Origin: Streptomyces violaceoruber | GTDB lineage: Bacteria > Actinomycetota > Actinomycetes > Streptomycetales > Streptomycetaceae | DNA length: 64,000 nt | Direction of reading: 5' to 3' | Assembly (NCBI RefSeq): GCF_033406955.1 | Contig: NZ_CP137734.1 | Location: 8,184,001 to 8,248,000, forward strand | In this document: positions 32,688 to 41,933 of the stretch, piece by piece | Position numbering within the stretch: position 1 is the stretch's first letter | Layout: each line of letters starts with the position of its first letter | Notes under the pieces: generated by a model | Told to the model about the DNA's origin: nothing | The model's database searches: none | Seen by the model: the letters and a program-made list of their open reading frames with translations, nothing else | Program-made: the position numbers and the translations under genes

Positions 32688-32708
32688 GTCACCGGTCAAG
32701 ATGGTGAC
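32688..32708. promoter_or_regulatory. Inverted repeat 2 immediately upstream of the CGNR start
   Basis: GTCACC (32688-32693) and GGTGAC (32703-32708), 6-bp arms with a 9-bp spacer, ending one base before the GTG start of the CGNR gene. Repetition of the same half-site as at 32639 suggests autoregulation by the CGNR protein. Confidence 0.5.
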
Positions 32709-33272
32709 GTGGACTTCGCCTTCGTGAGTGGCAGCCCGGCCCTCGATCTGACCGGCACCGTGCTGTCCCGCCGGGACGAGCCGGTCGACCTGCTGGCAGT
32801 GCCCGCGGACCTCGAGCGGTGGGTGGCCGCCTGCGAGGGGCTGCCCGACCGCGTCACCGCCACCCCCTCGGCCTTCGACGCGGCACTGAACCTGCGGGAA
32901 GCCGTCTACCGTCTCGCGCTCGACCGCGTCCTCGACCGCCGTTTCCACATCCCGAGCCTCGAGGTCGTCAACGCCGCCGCCGCCGGGCCGCTGCCCACCG
33001 TCCGGCTCGGCGACGCGGGGGTGCGGATGTCCGGGGACCTGACCGCCGTACTGACCCATGTGGCCAGGAGCGGTATCGCCGTGCTCGCCGACCCCGGCGC
33101 CCGCCTCAAGGAGTGCGGCCGCACCGACTGCACCCGCGTCTACCTCGACCGCTCACGCGGCGCCCGGCGCGCCTGGTGCGGGATGGAGGAGTGCGGCAAC
33201 CGCGTCAAGGCCGCGGCCTACAGAGCCCGCAGACGCACCTCGGCCGCACCGTCCGGGCGGGCGGAACACTGA
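32709..33272 (+). CDS. CGNR zinc-finger transcriptional regulator
   Basis: 187 residues. N-terminal VDFAFVSGSPALDLTGTV and the C-terminal zinc finger (KECGRTDCTRVYLDRS then WCGMEECGNRVKAAAYR) carry the defining CGNR motif and four zinc-ligand cysteines. Thought to be a DNA-binding regulator with an N-terminal ABATE stress-sensing domain. GTG 32709 is the family-like start; no ribosome binding site is obvious, so the transcript may be leaderless. Confidence 0.85.
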   Translation: MDFAFVSGSPALDLTGTVLSRRDEPVDLLAVPADLERWVAACEGLPDRVTATPSAFDAALNLREAVYRLALDRVLDRRFHIPSLEVVNAAAAGPLPTVRLGDAGVRMSGDLTAVLTHVARSGIAVLADPGARLKECGRTDCTRVYLDRSRGARRAWCGMEECGNRVKAAAYRARRRTSAAPSGRAEH

Positions 33273-33474
33273 GGGCGCGCGCATGCGGACCGCGTCCGAA
33301 CGATTCGCGGCACTCTTTGCGCAATGGCCCGAATCGGCTGTTATCCGGCCCACTGGAGCGACTACGGTGGCCCCGACCGGAGGCTGACCGGCGCGACCGC
33401 CGCCGAGCCGGGCGAAGCGGGGGAGTGGACGAGGACGTGGGACAGTACCGCAGGCCGCCCGGGGCGGTGGGCGG

Positions 33475-34227
33475 GTGACCGGCCGGCCGGGGCCCGCGGT
33501 GCTGCCGTCGTGGCTGCGCGTGTGGTTCGTGCTCATGGCCTGCCTCGCCGCGCCGGTGGTCCTCGTCCTCGGGGCCGTGTACGCCGACGAGAGCGAGCCG
33601 CGCGAGTGGGACATGCGGATCTTCGCGGCGGTGGACGGGGTGGGGCCGCCGTGGCGGCACGTCGCCGTGGTCACGGACTTCCTGGGGGAGCCCGCGGGGG
33701 CGGTGCTGCTGGTCGCGGCCGTCGTGACCGGCTGCCTGCTGCTCCGGCATCCGCGCGCGGCGGTGTTCGTCGTGACCGGCGCAGGCCTGACCGTGGGGAC
33801 GACGACGCTGCTCAAACCCGTGGTGGGGCGCACCATCCACGGCGACAACCTCTCCTACCCGAGCGGGCACACCGCCTTCCTCACCGCGATCGCCCTCATG
33901 GTGTCGCTGCTCGCGGCCGGACGCCTCGGTCTCGGCAGGGCGGCCGGCACGGCCTTCGTGTTCGCGGCGGGGCTGGTGGCCGGCGCGGCCATGGGCTGGG
34001 CGCAGGTCGCCCTGGGCTCCCACTACGCGACCGACACGCTCGGCGGCTGGTGCACCGCGCTGGCGGTGCTCCCGGTCACCGCGTGGCTGGTCGACCGGAC
34101 GGCCGACCGGCTGACCGACCGGTGGGCCGGCCTCCCGGCCCACCCGCCGGACGAGTGGACGGCCGGCCCGCCCTGCGACCGGCGGGCCGAGCGGAGGGCC
34201 GACGCCGGTCGGCGGCAGGGCAGCTGA
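33475..34227 (+). CDS. PAP2-superfamily membrane phosphatase
   Basis: 250 residues with about five membrane helices. The three PAP2 phosphatase motifs are present: LKPVVGRTI, SYPSGHTAF and ALGSHYATDTLGG. Likely dephosphorylates a lipid such as undecaprenyl pyrophosphate or phosphatidic acid at the outer membrane face. The C-terminus (about 205-250) is a charged tail. Lies next to the end of the polysaccharide cluster, converging on it, so lipid-carrier recycling is possible but not shown. About 200 bp upstream has no gene; TTGCGC-17 bp-GTTATC at about 33319-33347 could be a promoter. Confidence 0.87.
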   Translation: MTGRPGPAVLPSWLRVWFVLMACLAAPVVLVLGAVYADESEPREWDMRIFAAVDGVGPPWRHVAVVTDFLGEPAGAVLLVAAVVTGCLLLRHPRAAVFVVTGAGLTVGTTTLLKPVVGRTIHGDNLSYPSGHTAFLTAIALMVSLLAAGRLGLGRAAGTAFVFAAGLVAGAAMGWAQVALGSHYATDTLGGWCTALAVLPVTAWLVDRTADRLTDRWAGLPAHPPDEWTAGPPCDRRAERRADAGRRQGS

Positions 34228-34245
34228 CGGCACGTCGGCCCGCGT

Positions 34246-34275
34246 CGCCCCGCCACGGTTCGCCCCGCCACGGTT
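34246..34275. repeat. 15-bp tandem repeat at the 3' edge of the polysaccharide cluster
   Basis: Two perfect adjacent copies of CGCCCCGCCACGGTT in the 57-bp gap between the convergent PAP2 and aminotransferase genes. No hairpin is formed by the repeat itself; probably replication slippage. Confidence 0.75.
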
Positions 34276-34284
34276 CGCCCGGCC

Positions 34285-35610
34285 TCACACCAAGCGGCGG
34301 AACACCGGCTTCACCGGCCGTCCGGCCATCCAGGGCGTGGGATCGGCGGCGTCCAGCGCCTTCCGGTACACCGCACACGCCTCGGCCACCACGTCCACGG
34401 TGTGGTCGAGGTCGGCGTCGCCGAGCGCGCTGCTCACCACGAAGGACGGCGCCAGCACCCCGCCCGCCAGGAGTTGGCGCAGGAACAGGGTGCGGTACCG
34501 CTGCGACGGCTGCCCGTTCTCGTCGAGGGTGGCGAAGACCAGGTTGCTGGCCCGGCCCCGGACGACGACGTGGTCGCCGACACCCATGCTCGCCGCGGCC
34601 TCCCGGACGCCGGCGGCCAGCCGGTCGCCGAGCGCGTGCAGCCGCGCGGTGACGCCCTCCTCGACGTAGGTGCCCTGCACGGCCATCGCGGCCGCCAGCG
34701 CGTGCGTCTCCGCCCCGTGGGTGGTGGACAGCAGGAAGACCCGGTCGCCGGAGTGCCGCAGTCCGCCGAGCTCCATCAGCTCCCGGCGCCCGGCCAGCGC
34801 GGCGACGGCGAACCCGTTGCCCAGCGCCTTTCCGAACGTGGAGAGGTCGGGGACCACGCCGTACAGGCCCTGAGCGCCAGCCTCCGACCACCGGAACCCG
34901 GTGATCATCTCGTCGAAGACCAGGACGCACCCGTGCCGGTCGGCCAGCTCGCGCAGACCGGCGAGGTAGCCGGGCGGCGGCTCGGTGTGGGTGGCGGGCT
35001 CCAGGATCAGGCAGGCCACCTCGCCCTCGTGCCGGGCGAGCAGGTCCTCCGTGGCGGCCAGGTCGCCGTAGGGGAACGCCACGGTCAGCTCGTTGGTCGC
35101 CGCCGGAATGCCGGCCGACATCGGCGTGGTGCCGATGAACCAGTCGTCGACCGAGAAGAACGGATGGTCGGCGCAGACGGCCACCCGGGGCCGTCCGGTG
35201 GCGGCGCGGGCCAGGCGCACCGCCGCCGTGGTGGCGTCGGAGCCGTTCTTCGCGAACTTCACCATCTCCGCCGTGGGCACCGTGGCCAGGAAGCGTTCCG
35301 CGGCGTCGACCTCCACGATGGACGGCCGGACGAAGTTGCTGCCCCGGTCGAGCTCCCGTCGTACGGCCTCCGTCACGCGCGGGTGGGCGTGGCCGAGGCT
35401 GACCGACCGCAGGCCGGAGCCGTACTCGACGTAGCGGTTGCCGTCGACGTCCCACACGTGGGCACCCCGGCCGTGGCTGATCACCGGGGCCAGGTTCTCC
35501 GGGTACTGGTCGTCGCCCTTGGCGTAGGTGTGCGCGCCGCCGGGGACCAGGGCGTGCAGCCGCTCGTTGGCCTGCCGCGACCGGGGCAGACCGAGTTCTT
35601 CGGCGTTCAC
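34285..35610 (-). CDS. GSA-aminomutase-type class III aminotransferase
   Basis: 441 residues, class III PLP fold. VPGGAHTYAKGDDQYP near the N-terminus, KNGSDATTAAVRLAR and FDEMITGFR (cofactor Asp) are glutamate-1-semialdehyde aminomutase-like, with the Schiff-base Lys in TFGKALGNGF. Last gene of the polysaccharide operon, so it probably acts on a keto-sugar or a small acyl precursor for the glycan, not on haem synthesis. Start is seven bases after the RmlC-like stop. Confidence 0.83.
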   Translation of the reverse strand: MNAEELGLPRSRQANERLHALVPGGAHTYAKGDDQYPENLAPVISHGRGAHVWDVDGNRYVEYGSGLRSVSLGHAHPRVTEAVRRELDRGSNFVRPSIVEVDAAERFLATVPTAEMVKFAKNGSDATTAAVRLARAATGRPRVAVCADHPFFSVDDWFIGTTPMSAGIPAATNELTVAFPYGDLAATEDLLARHEGEVACLILEPATHTEPPPGYLAGLRELADRHGCVLVFDEMITGFRWSEAGAQGLYGVVPDLSTFGKALGNGFAVAALAGRRELMELGGLRHSGDRVFLLSTTHGAETHALAAAMAVQGTYVEEGVTARLHALGDRLAAGVREAAASMGVGDHVVVRGRASNLVFATLDENGQPSQRYRTLFLRQLLAGGVLAPSFVVSSALGDADLDHTVDVVAEACAVYRKALDAADPTPWMAGRPVKPVFRRLV

Positions 35611-35617
35611 TTCGGGC

Positions 35618-36169
35618 TCATCCCTCCCTGTGCTTGAGGAAGTCGGCGAGGCTCGGCGCCTCCCGGTCCCGGGGGGACACCGAGGCGACCGGCAGCGGCC
35701 AGTCGATGGCGAGGTCCGGGTCGTCGAAGGCGATCGTCACGTCCTCGGCCGGGTCGTGCGCGCGGTCGATCCGGTACGAGACGTCGGAGGTCTCCGTCAG
35801 CGACTGGAAGCCGTGCGCACACCCCGCCGGGATGTACAGGGTCGTCTGCGTCTCGCCGGACAGCTCGAAGAACGCCCGGCCCAGATAGGTCGGCGAGTCC
35901 GCACGCAGGTCCACGACGGCGTCGAAGATCCTCCCGTTGGAGCACCGCACCAGCTTGGCCTCACCGGCGCCGGAGCGCAGGTGCAGGCCGCGCAGCACGC
36001 CCCGGACCGAGCGCGACACGCTGTCCTGGACGAAGGCGGCCGGGTCGAGACCCACCGAGCGGACGACATCGGCGTCGAACGTGCGGCAGAAGAATCCGCG
36101 TGCGTCCGCGTGCGGCGTGGGCCGGAACAGGTACGCGCCGGAGATCTCCGGCACTTCGGTCGCCTTCAT
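35618..36169 (-). CDS. RmlC-like nucleotide-sugar 3,5-epimerase
   Basis: 183 residues, cupin fold of dTDP-4-keto-6-deoxyhexose 3,5-epimerases. RGVLRGLH carries catalytic His63, and DVSYRID near 129-135 holds the expected tyrosine. A double epimerisation inverts C3 and C5 of a 4-keto sugar nucleotide. No rmlA/B/D genes adjoin, so the substrate could be a CDP- or dTDP-sugar. ATGA overlap with the pyruvyl transferase gene. Confidence 0.84.
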   Translation of the reverse strand: MKATEVPEISGAYLFRPTPHADARGFFCRTFDADVVRSVGLDPAAFVQDSVSRSVRGVLRGLHLRSGAGEAKLVRCSNGRIFDAVVDLRADSPTYLGRAFFELSGETQTTLYIPAGCAHGFQSLTETSDVSYRIDRAHDPAEDVTIAFDDPDLAIDWPLPVASVSPRDREAPSLADFLKHREG

Positions 36170-37398
36170 GGTGCCTCCCGCAGGGCGTGGGCGTGGTCGG
36201 TCGCCGGGAACAGCGCCGTGGTCAGCGCGGCGAACTGGTCCTCGACGCGCCGGGCGACGACCAGGTTCCGCTCGCAGAGGGTGCGCCGCACCGGGCCCGA
36301 CCGCCGTTCCAGCTCGCGGAACTGTTCGAGCAGCCGGTCGGCGTCGGCCTCGCGGGCCGGATGGCAGTAGGCCCCCATCCCCATCTCGGCCATCAGGGCG
36401 TCGCTCTTGCCCGAGTAGCTGAGAGCCAGGGTCGGTGTGCCGACCTTCAGGGCGCAGACCAGGTTGTGGTACCGGGTCGCCACCACGGTGTCGGCACTGG
36501 CCGTCTCCTTCATCAGGTCGGCCAGCGAGGCCGCCTCGGCGACGGTGACCAGCGGCGAGCCCACCGCGTCGACGATCGCGGCGGCCACCGGCCGGTCGAG
36601 CTCGTCGCCGGTGAGCAGCCGGACCGGCCTGCCCTCCTCGACCAGCGCACGGACGAACCGAGTCGTCCCGTCGAGGTAGCGCCGGTGGATCTCCTCGGCC
36701 ACGTCCCGCTCGTCGTTGCTGCCGTGGAAGTCCATCACGCCGACGCAGACCGGGCCCCGCGTCTCCACGGGCTCGCTCGCGGACGGCCCCGGCAGGGCGA
36801 AGACCAGGTCCGCGTAGACCTCGTCCCGCGCGGTGTTCACGCCCATCGCCCGCATGGCGTCGCGCGACTGGTCGTCCCGGTACGACCGGTACGCGGCCAG
36901 CCGCGTCGACCAGCGCGTCAGTACCCGGGTCGGCCGGACCCCGATCGCACCGGCGCCGACACTGACCAGCGCGACGCGGGTGCCGAACAGCCGGCCCGTC
37001 AGGCAGAGCAGGAACAGCGAGTACGGGAAGCCCCAGGGCCTGAGCGGCAGCGTGGTCTCCAGGACTCCCGTGCCCGGCACGATCACCGCGTCGTGCCGGC
37101 GCACCCAGGCGGCGGTGCGGAACACGTCGACGAGCTTGCCCAGGGCCTTGGCGGCGATCGCGCTCGCGCGCGAAGCGGTCCGGTACTCCCCGCGGTACCA
37201 GTTGAGCCGCGTCGCGGGAACCCCGTACCGGGTCGCGACGGTTTCGGGTCCGCCGCACATCGCGTCCACGACCGCGTCGGGATGTGCGGCCCTCAGGTGG
37301 TCGAGCACGGCTTCCAGCGACCCGTCGTTGCCGCTGTTGCCGGCACCGAACAGGCCGAACACGCCAATGCGTAAAGGCTTTTCGCGCATGGAGGTCAT
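36166..37398 (-). CDS. Polysaccharide pyruvyl transferase family protein
   Basis: 410 residues. IGVFGLFGAGNSGNDGSLEAVLDHL at the N-terminus and ADTVVATRYHNLVCALKVGTPTLALSYSGK in the C-terminal half are typical of the family (CsaB/WcaK type), which adds pyruvate as a ketal to glycans from PEP. This gives an acidic, strongly charged polymer. ATG at 37398 overlaps the glycosyltransferase stop (ATGA). Confidence 0.87.
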   Translation of the reverse strand: MTSMREKPLRIGVFGLFGAGNSGNDGSLEAVLDHLRAAHPDAVVDAMCGGPETVATRYGVPATRLNWYRGEYRTASRASAIAAKALGKLVDVFRTAAWVRRHDAVIVPGTGVLETTLPLRPWGFPYSLFLLCLTGRLFGTRVALVSVGAGAIGVRPTRVLTRWSTRLAAYRSYRDDQSRDAMRAMGVNTARDEVYADLVFALPGPSASEPVETRGPVCVGVMDFHGSNDERDVAEEIHRRYLDGTTRFVRALVEEGRPVRLLTGDELDRPVAAAIVDAVGSPLVTVAEAASLADLMKETASADTVVATRYHNLVCALKVGTPTLALSYSGKSDALMAEMGMGAYCHPAREADADRLLEQFRELERRSGPVRRTLCERNLVVARRVEDQFAALTTALFPATDHAHALREAP

Positions 37399-38342
37399 GC
37401 CTGCCTTCCCTCGCGGCCGGCGACCAGGTCGTCGACGGAGACGGTGAGCCGGTCCGGGTCGACGGGAGCGCGGTCCTCGACCCGCTCGCCGACGCCCGGC
37501 CGGACCCGGCTGGTCAGCCACGCCGCCAGATGGCGGTGGCAGGCACGCCGGTCGGCCGAGGACAGCGGCGCCCGCCCGATCGCCGAGGCGAAGCCCCAGA
37601 CGTACTCGGCGAGCAGCCGGGGCGTCGGGTGCAGCGGGCCCGCCCGGCGCGGGTCCAGGTTGACGCACCGGGAGCGCTTGGAGGGGTTCGCCCGTTCGGC
37701 GCGGGTGGGGTGGTCGCGGCGGAAGTACAGCAGCTCCGGCACCTGGTGGAAGGGGCCGTGCAGGGTGATCTCGGCGACGAAGGTGCGGTCCGCGTGGTGG
37801 TAGCTGTCGTGCGGCTTGACCCGGCGCAGCATCGCGGACCGCATCACCCCGTAGAAGTCGTCGCCCCCGGGCTCGAAGAGCAGGCTGCGGAAGCGCTCCG
37901 GAGCGCGCGGGGAGTCGGTGGCGAGCCCGTACTCGTAGGGGACCTTCACCTTGCCGTCGCCGTCGATGACGGCCTGGCCGGCGTGCGCGAGGACCACCTC
38001 CGGCCGCTCGTCCAGCGCCGCCACACAACTGCGCAGCAGGTCCCGGGCGTAGAGGTCGTCGTGCGAGGCCCACTTGAACAGCTCGCCGCGGCACTCGGTG
38101 AACACGTAGTTGTGGTTCGGCGCGGCGCCGATGTTGCGGGGCAGCCGGATGTACCGGATGCGCGAGTCCTGCGCGGCGTACCGGCGGCAGATGTCCCGGG
38201 TGCCGTCGGTCGACGCGTTGTCGGAGATCACCAGTTCGAAGTCCTCGTAGGTCTGCCCCAGGAGGGCGTCCAGCGACTCGGCCAGATACTCCTCGCCGTT
38301 GTAGACGGGAAGGCCGATGCTCAGCCGGGGGTGGGGGGTCAT
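37395..38342 (-). CDS. Family 2 glycosyltransferase
   Basis: 315 residues. GT-A fold: LSIGLPVYNGEEYLAESLDALLGQ, VISDNASTDGT and the metal-binding WASHDDLY. Transfers a sugar from a nucleotide donor onto the growing lipid-linked repeat unit on the cytoplasmic side. C-terminal part (about 250-315) has no clear motif. Coupled to the flippase gene by ATGA. Confidence 0.88.
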   Translation of the reverse strand: MTPHPRLSIGLPVYNGEEYLAESLDALLGQTYEDFELVISDNASTDGTRDICRRYAAQDSRIRYIRLPRNIGAAPNHNYVFTECRGELFKWASHDDLYARDLLRSCVAALDERPEVVLAHAGQAVIDGDGKVKVPYEYGLATDSPRAPERFRSLLFEPGGDDFYGVMRSAMLRRVKPHDSYHHADRTFVAEITLHGPFHQVPELLYFRRDHPTRAERANPSKRSRCVNLDPRRAGPLHPTPRLLAEYVWGFASAIGRAPLSSADRRACHRHLAAWLTSRVRPGVGERVEDRAPVDPDRLTVSVDDLVAGREGRQA

Positions 38343-39637
38343 GTGGTCCTCACTTCGGGAATGGAATGGTGGTCGCGCTCGCGCAGGGCGGCCCGCAACT
38401 GCAGCCACCACACGACCGAACCGCAGACGGACGCGGCGGCGGCGCCCCAGGCCGAACCGACCGTGCCGCCCGCGACCGCACCGCCGAGCCCGCCCGCGAC
38501 GTAGCAGGCGGAGGCGAACAACTGGCAGCGCAGACTGCGCCGGGCCGCAGCCAGAGCGCGCAGCCCGGCCGCCGCGCCGGTGCCGAGCCCGGCGCCCGCG
38601 ACGCTGAGCGTGACCGGCACGATGAGCTCCGAAGCGCCGCTCCAGACGTCGCCGAGGACCAGTTCGCCGAGCCGGTCCGGCACCAGCAGCAGTGCCGCGC
38701 CCCACAGCAGCGCGGCGACGGTCTGCCCGGCGCCCAGCAGGAAGCAGAACTTCCCGAGCCGCCGCGGAGCCTGCCTGAGTACCCGCGCCGCCTCCGCCAC
38801 GGTGACCAGCGACAGCCCCATCAGCACGGCGAGGAACGGGCCGAGCAGCAGTTCGGCGCCCCGGATCACACCCACGGCACCGACCCCGACGATCGCGCCG
38901 AGCCCGTACGCCCGTATCTGGCCGGCGCCGCTGACGCCGACGTTCTCGACCAGGTACCGGTAGCCGAGGTCGCGGTGGTCGCGATGCCACTCGCGCGCCC
39001 CGGCCGGCCTCGGCCTGATGCCGGACTGGAACCAGCCGTACACCCCGGCCACCGCGGCCGATCCGCCCCAGGCGAGGAGGAAGGCGGGCACGCTGCCCGC
39101 GCGGGCCGCCACCACCATGGCCGGGACGAGCGCGACGGCCCACACGACGTCGTTGACGAACGCCTTGCGGCCGACACCCGCGGCGAAGAACGAGTACCGC
39201 CAGGCGTCCTGGAGCAGCAGCCCCGGCAGTACGACGCCGAGCGCGGCGAACGCGGCTCCCACCTGGCCGCCGATGGCCAGCCCGGCGACCAGGGACACCG
39301 TGCCGATCCCGGCGCCGACCAGCAGCGCGGCGCCCGACGCCCGGGCCACCGCGCCGTGCCAGGACGACTCCGGCACGCCGCTGAAGCGCACCACCAGCGG
39401 GTCGGTGGCCAGCCCGCGGGAGACGTTGAGGACCACGCCGTAGGTCACCCAGGCCAGGCTGAACACGCCGAACGCGGTCAGCCCCAGCGAGCGTGCCACG
39501 TAGATGCCCACCACGAAGTTGGACAGGCTGGAGGCCGCCTGGTCGGCCAGCCCCCAGGACAGCCTGCCGACGACGCCCCGCCGGGCGGGTTCCGCCGGTG
39601 TCGTCGTCTTCTCCCCTTCGACGGTCATCGGCGTCAT
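38339..39637 (-). CDS. Wzx-like oligosaccharide flippase
   Basis: 432 residues with about 12 membrane helices in two halves, opening with an N-terminal cytoplasmic segment (TVEGEKTTTPAE). LSWGLADQAASSLSNFVVGIYVARSLG is typical of the MATE/MOP-type polysaccharide flippases. Moves the undecaprenyl-linked repeat unit across the membrane for Wzy. Expected partner of the polymerase at 45875-47107. Confidence 0.84.
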   Translation of the reverse strand: MTPMTVEGEKTTTPAEPARRGVVGRLSWGLADQAASSLSNFVVGIYVARSLGLTAFGVFSLAWVTYGVVLNVSRGLATDPLVVRFSGVPESSWHGAVARASGAALLVGAGIGTVSLVAGLAIGGQVGAAFAALGVVLPGLLLQDAWRYSFFAAGVGRKAFVNDVVWAVALVPAMVVAARAGSVPAFLLAWGGSAAVAGVYGWFQSGIRPRPAGAREWHRDHRDLGYRYLVENVGVSGAGQIRAYGLGAIVGVGAVGVIRGAELLLGPFLAVLMGLSLVTVAEAARVLRQAPRRLGKFCFLLGAGQTVAALLWGAALLLVPDRLGELVLGDVWSGASELIVPVTLSVAGAGLGTGAAAGLRALAAARRSLRCQLFASACYVAGGLGGAVAGGTVGSAWGAAAASVCGSVVWWLQLRAALRERDHHSIPEVRTT

Positions 39638-40908
39638 GCCTTGACGAGTCCGGCGCCGTGCAGGGCGTCGGCCGCTTCGACGACGGTCTCGAACGGCAGC
39701 CCGGACTGCTCGGCGACGTCGAGCAGGCTGTGCTCGCCGTCGGAGAGGCTGAGCACCCAGAGCATGGCCATCTGGGCCTGCTTGGCGTCGCTGCGGCCGC
39801 CCAGCGAGTCGTACAGCCCACGCCTTCCCAGCTGCGGCTCCCCGTACGGACTGAGGTTGACGTACCGCCGGTTGCGGTCGAGGACGGAGAACGCCTCGCG
39901 GCAGACGGCGAGCGTGTCCGCCATCGCCGCCGGGGAGACGAAGTCCAGGTTGTCCGCGGACGTGTGGTACTCCGGATAGCCCGCGTAGGGAGTCCGGGTG
40001 AGCGAGCCCACGCCGAGGTCGAAGCCGGGCGAGCAGTACTGCCGCTCGTCGTAGCCGTAGGGCGTGAACTCCACGACCCGGTGCGGTCGTTCGGAGTCGG
40101 TCAGCACATGCCGCAGCACCCGGTCGATCTCCGCGTCGCCACGCCGGCTCTGCTTGTACGTCACCTGCCCGGGGTCGCCCGCGCAGGCCAGCACCAGGCC
40201 GTGCTTGACCCGTTCCACCCGCTCCCGGTTGCGGGCCAGCCAGGTGATCGCCCCGATGGTGCCGGGCGCGAAGACGAACCGGTAGGTGTAGTACGGATTC
40301 CGCTCCGCCAGCTCCCGGGCCAGGAACGTGGCCACCGCGATGCCGGCCAGGTTGTCGTTGGCCAGCGACGGGTGGCAGACGTGGCAGGAGACGATCACCT
40401 CGTCGGACACCTGGCCCTGCACCACGTGCTCGGCGTAGGTGAGGTGGCCGTCCGCCAGCGTGGAGTCGATGCGGACCTCGTAGTCGCCCTCCGGCAGCGC
40501 GTCGAGTGTCTCCTGGGCCAGGCAGAAGCCCCACTGGGGCCGGTAGTAGCTCGTGCGGTACGGCACCCAGGCCGGATGGTCCGGCAGGGTGTGCAGGTGC
40601 GGACGCAGCTCGGCCAGCGGCATCGTCGCCGACACCGGCACGCTGTAGCCGAGCACATGGAGGCTGGACGCGGCGAAGTCGACGACCCGGCGGCCGGTGG
40701 CGTCGGCGACGTACGCGTCCCGGATGTTCCACTCCTGCGGCACCGTCCAGTCCAGCACCTGTGTCCCGGTCGGCACCTCGTGCATGTGCAGGGGGATGTA
40801 CTCGTCGACGATGTCCAGGGTCGCGCGCACACCGTCGCCCGTGATGCTCCGGCACAGCGGGTACAACCGCTCCACCAGCGCGTACATCTCCCCTCCGGCC
40901 TGGGTCAT
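39634..40908 (-). CDS. DUF4910 peptidase-like protein
   Basis: 424 residues. An M28-peptidase-like core with CHVCHPSLANDNLAGIAVA (metal-ligand His/Asp pattern), an APGTIGAI loop and a YHTSADN segment; the C-terminal 70 residues (LLDVAEQSGLPFETVVEAADALHGAGL) look like a winged helix. DUF4910 is built this way: aminopeptidase-like with an HTH-like tail. Its gene sits inside a sugar-nucleotide module, so it likely trims or cleaves a modified sugar or cofactor, or forms an amide; the true reaction is not known. Confidence 0.82.
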   Translation of the reverse strand: MTQAGGEMYALVERLYPLCRSITGDGVRATLDIVDEYIPLHMHEVPTGTQVLDWTVPQEWNIRDAYVADATGRRVVDFAASSLHVLGYSVPVSATMPLAELRPHLHTLPDHPAWVPYRTSYYRPQWGFCLAQETLDALPEGDYEVRIDSTLADGHLTYAEHVVQGQVSDEVIVSCHVCHPSLANDNLAGIAVATFLARELAERNPYYTYRFVFAPGTIGAITWLARNRERVERVKHGLVLACAGDPGQVTYKQSRRGDAEIDRVLRHVLTDSERPHRVVEFTPYGYDERQYCSPGFDLGVGSLTRTPYAGYPEYHTSADNLDFVSPAAMADTLAVCREAFSVLDRNRRYVNLSPYGEPQLGRRGLYDSLGGRSDAKQAQMAMLWVLSLSDGEHSLLDVAEQSGLPFETVVEAADALHGAGLVKA

Positions 40909-41930
40909 CGGCGCCACCGCAGGGTGTCGTCGACGGAGCCGGTCCCGGCGGCCGCGCGCAGCACGGCCAGGCGGGTGAAGCGCTGCTCGAAGTCCTCCCG
41001 GGTCAGCCCGTGCTTCCGGTAGGCCTCGGCGAGTTCGAGCGCGCCCTGCTTCACCGTCCACTCGCAGTCGAAGCCGGGGATCGCGGCCCGGAACCGGGAG
41101 AAGTCCACCCGGTAGGAGCGCGGATCGGCCCCCGTCTCGCCGGTGATCACCACCTTCGAGCCGGACACCGCCTCGGCCACCTCCTCGGCGATCTCGGCGA
41201 CCGTCACGTTGTTGACCTCGCTGCCGATGTTGAACGCCCGGTCGTGCACCGCCTCCCGCGGCGCCACCAGCGCGGCGGCGAAGGCCCGGGCGATGTCGGC
41301 GGCGTGCACCAGCGGGCGCCACGGGGTGCCGTCGGAGAGCACCAGCACCTCGCCGGACAGCAGCGCGTGGCCCACCAGGTTGTTCAGCACGATGTCCGCG
41401 CGCAGCCGGGGCGAGAAGCCGAAGGCGGTGGCGTTGCGCATGTACACCGGGCTGAAGTCGCCGTCGGACAGCGCGTGCAGATCGTCCTCCACCCGCACCT
41501 TGGACTCCGCGTACGGCGTCACCGGGCGCAGCGGGGCGTCCTCGGTCACCAGGTCGCCCCCGCCCGCGGCGCCGTAGACCGAGCACGTCGACGCGTACAG
41601 GAAGCGCTGCACCCCGGCGTCGCGGGCCAGCCGGGCCAGCCGCACCGACGCGTGGTGGTTGATGTCGTAGGTCAGCTCCGGCGCCAGCGAGCCCAGCGGG
41701 TCGTTGGAGAGCGCGGCCAGGTGGATCACCGCGTCCACCCCCGCCACGTGCTCGGCCGTGAGGTCGCGCAGGTCGACCCGCTGCCCCGGCGGGTCGTCGG
41801 GCGCCGGACCCAGGACGCAGTCGGCGAACAGTCCGGAGTCGAGGCCGACGACCTCGTGTCCGGCGGCCGTGAGGACCGGGGCCATCACGGTGCCCAGGTA
41901 GCCCTGGTGTCCGGTGAGCAGTACGCGCAA
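40905..41930 (-). CDS. NAD-dependent epimerase/dehydratase (extended SDR)
   Basis: 341 residues. NAD-binding LTGHQGYLGTVMAP, active-site Ser/Tyr/Lys in ASTCSVYG and YAESK, and RNATAFGFSPRLRADIVLNNLVG. Belongs to the sugar-nucleotide epimerase/dehydratase group; a 4,6-dehydratase or 4-epimerase/reductase role on a CDP-sugar is possible, given the cytidylyltransferase two genes upstream. Starts with TTG, three bases after the PIG-L stop. Confidence 0.85.
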   Translation of the reverse strand: MRVLLTGHQGYLGTVMAPVLTAAGHEVVGLDSGLFADCVLGPAPDDPPGQRVDLRDLTAEHVAGVDAVIHLAALSNDPLGSLAPELTYDINHHASVRLARLARDAGVQRFLYASTCSVYGAAGGGDLVTEDAPLRPVTPYAESKVRVEDDLHALSDGDFSPVYMRNATAFGFSPRLRADIVLNNLVGHALLSGEVLVLSDGTPWRPLVHAADIARAFAAALVAPREAVHDRAFNIGSEVNNVTVAEIAEEVAEAVSGSKVVITGETGADPRSYRVDFSRFRAAIPGFDCEWTVKQGALELAEAYRKHGLTREDFEQRFTRLAVLRAAAGTGSVDDTLRWRR

Positions 41931-41933
41931 GGT

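Noticed and set aside
39634..40908. DUF4910 gene as an ordinary secreted aminopeptidase
   Set aside because: It has no signal peptide and lies inside the sugar module with overlapping starts, so a role in glycan precursor chemistry is more likely.
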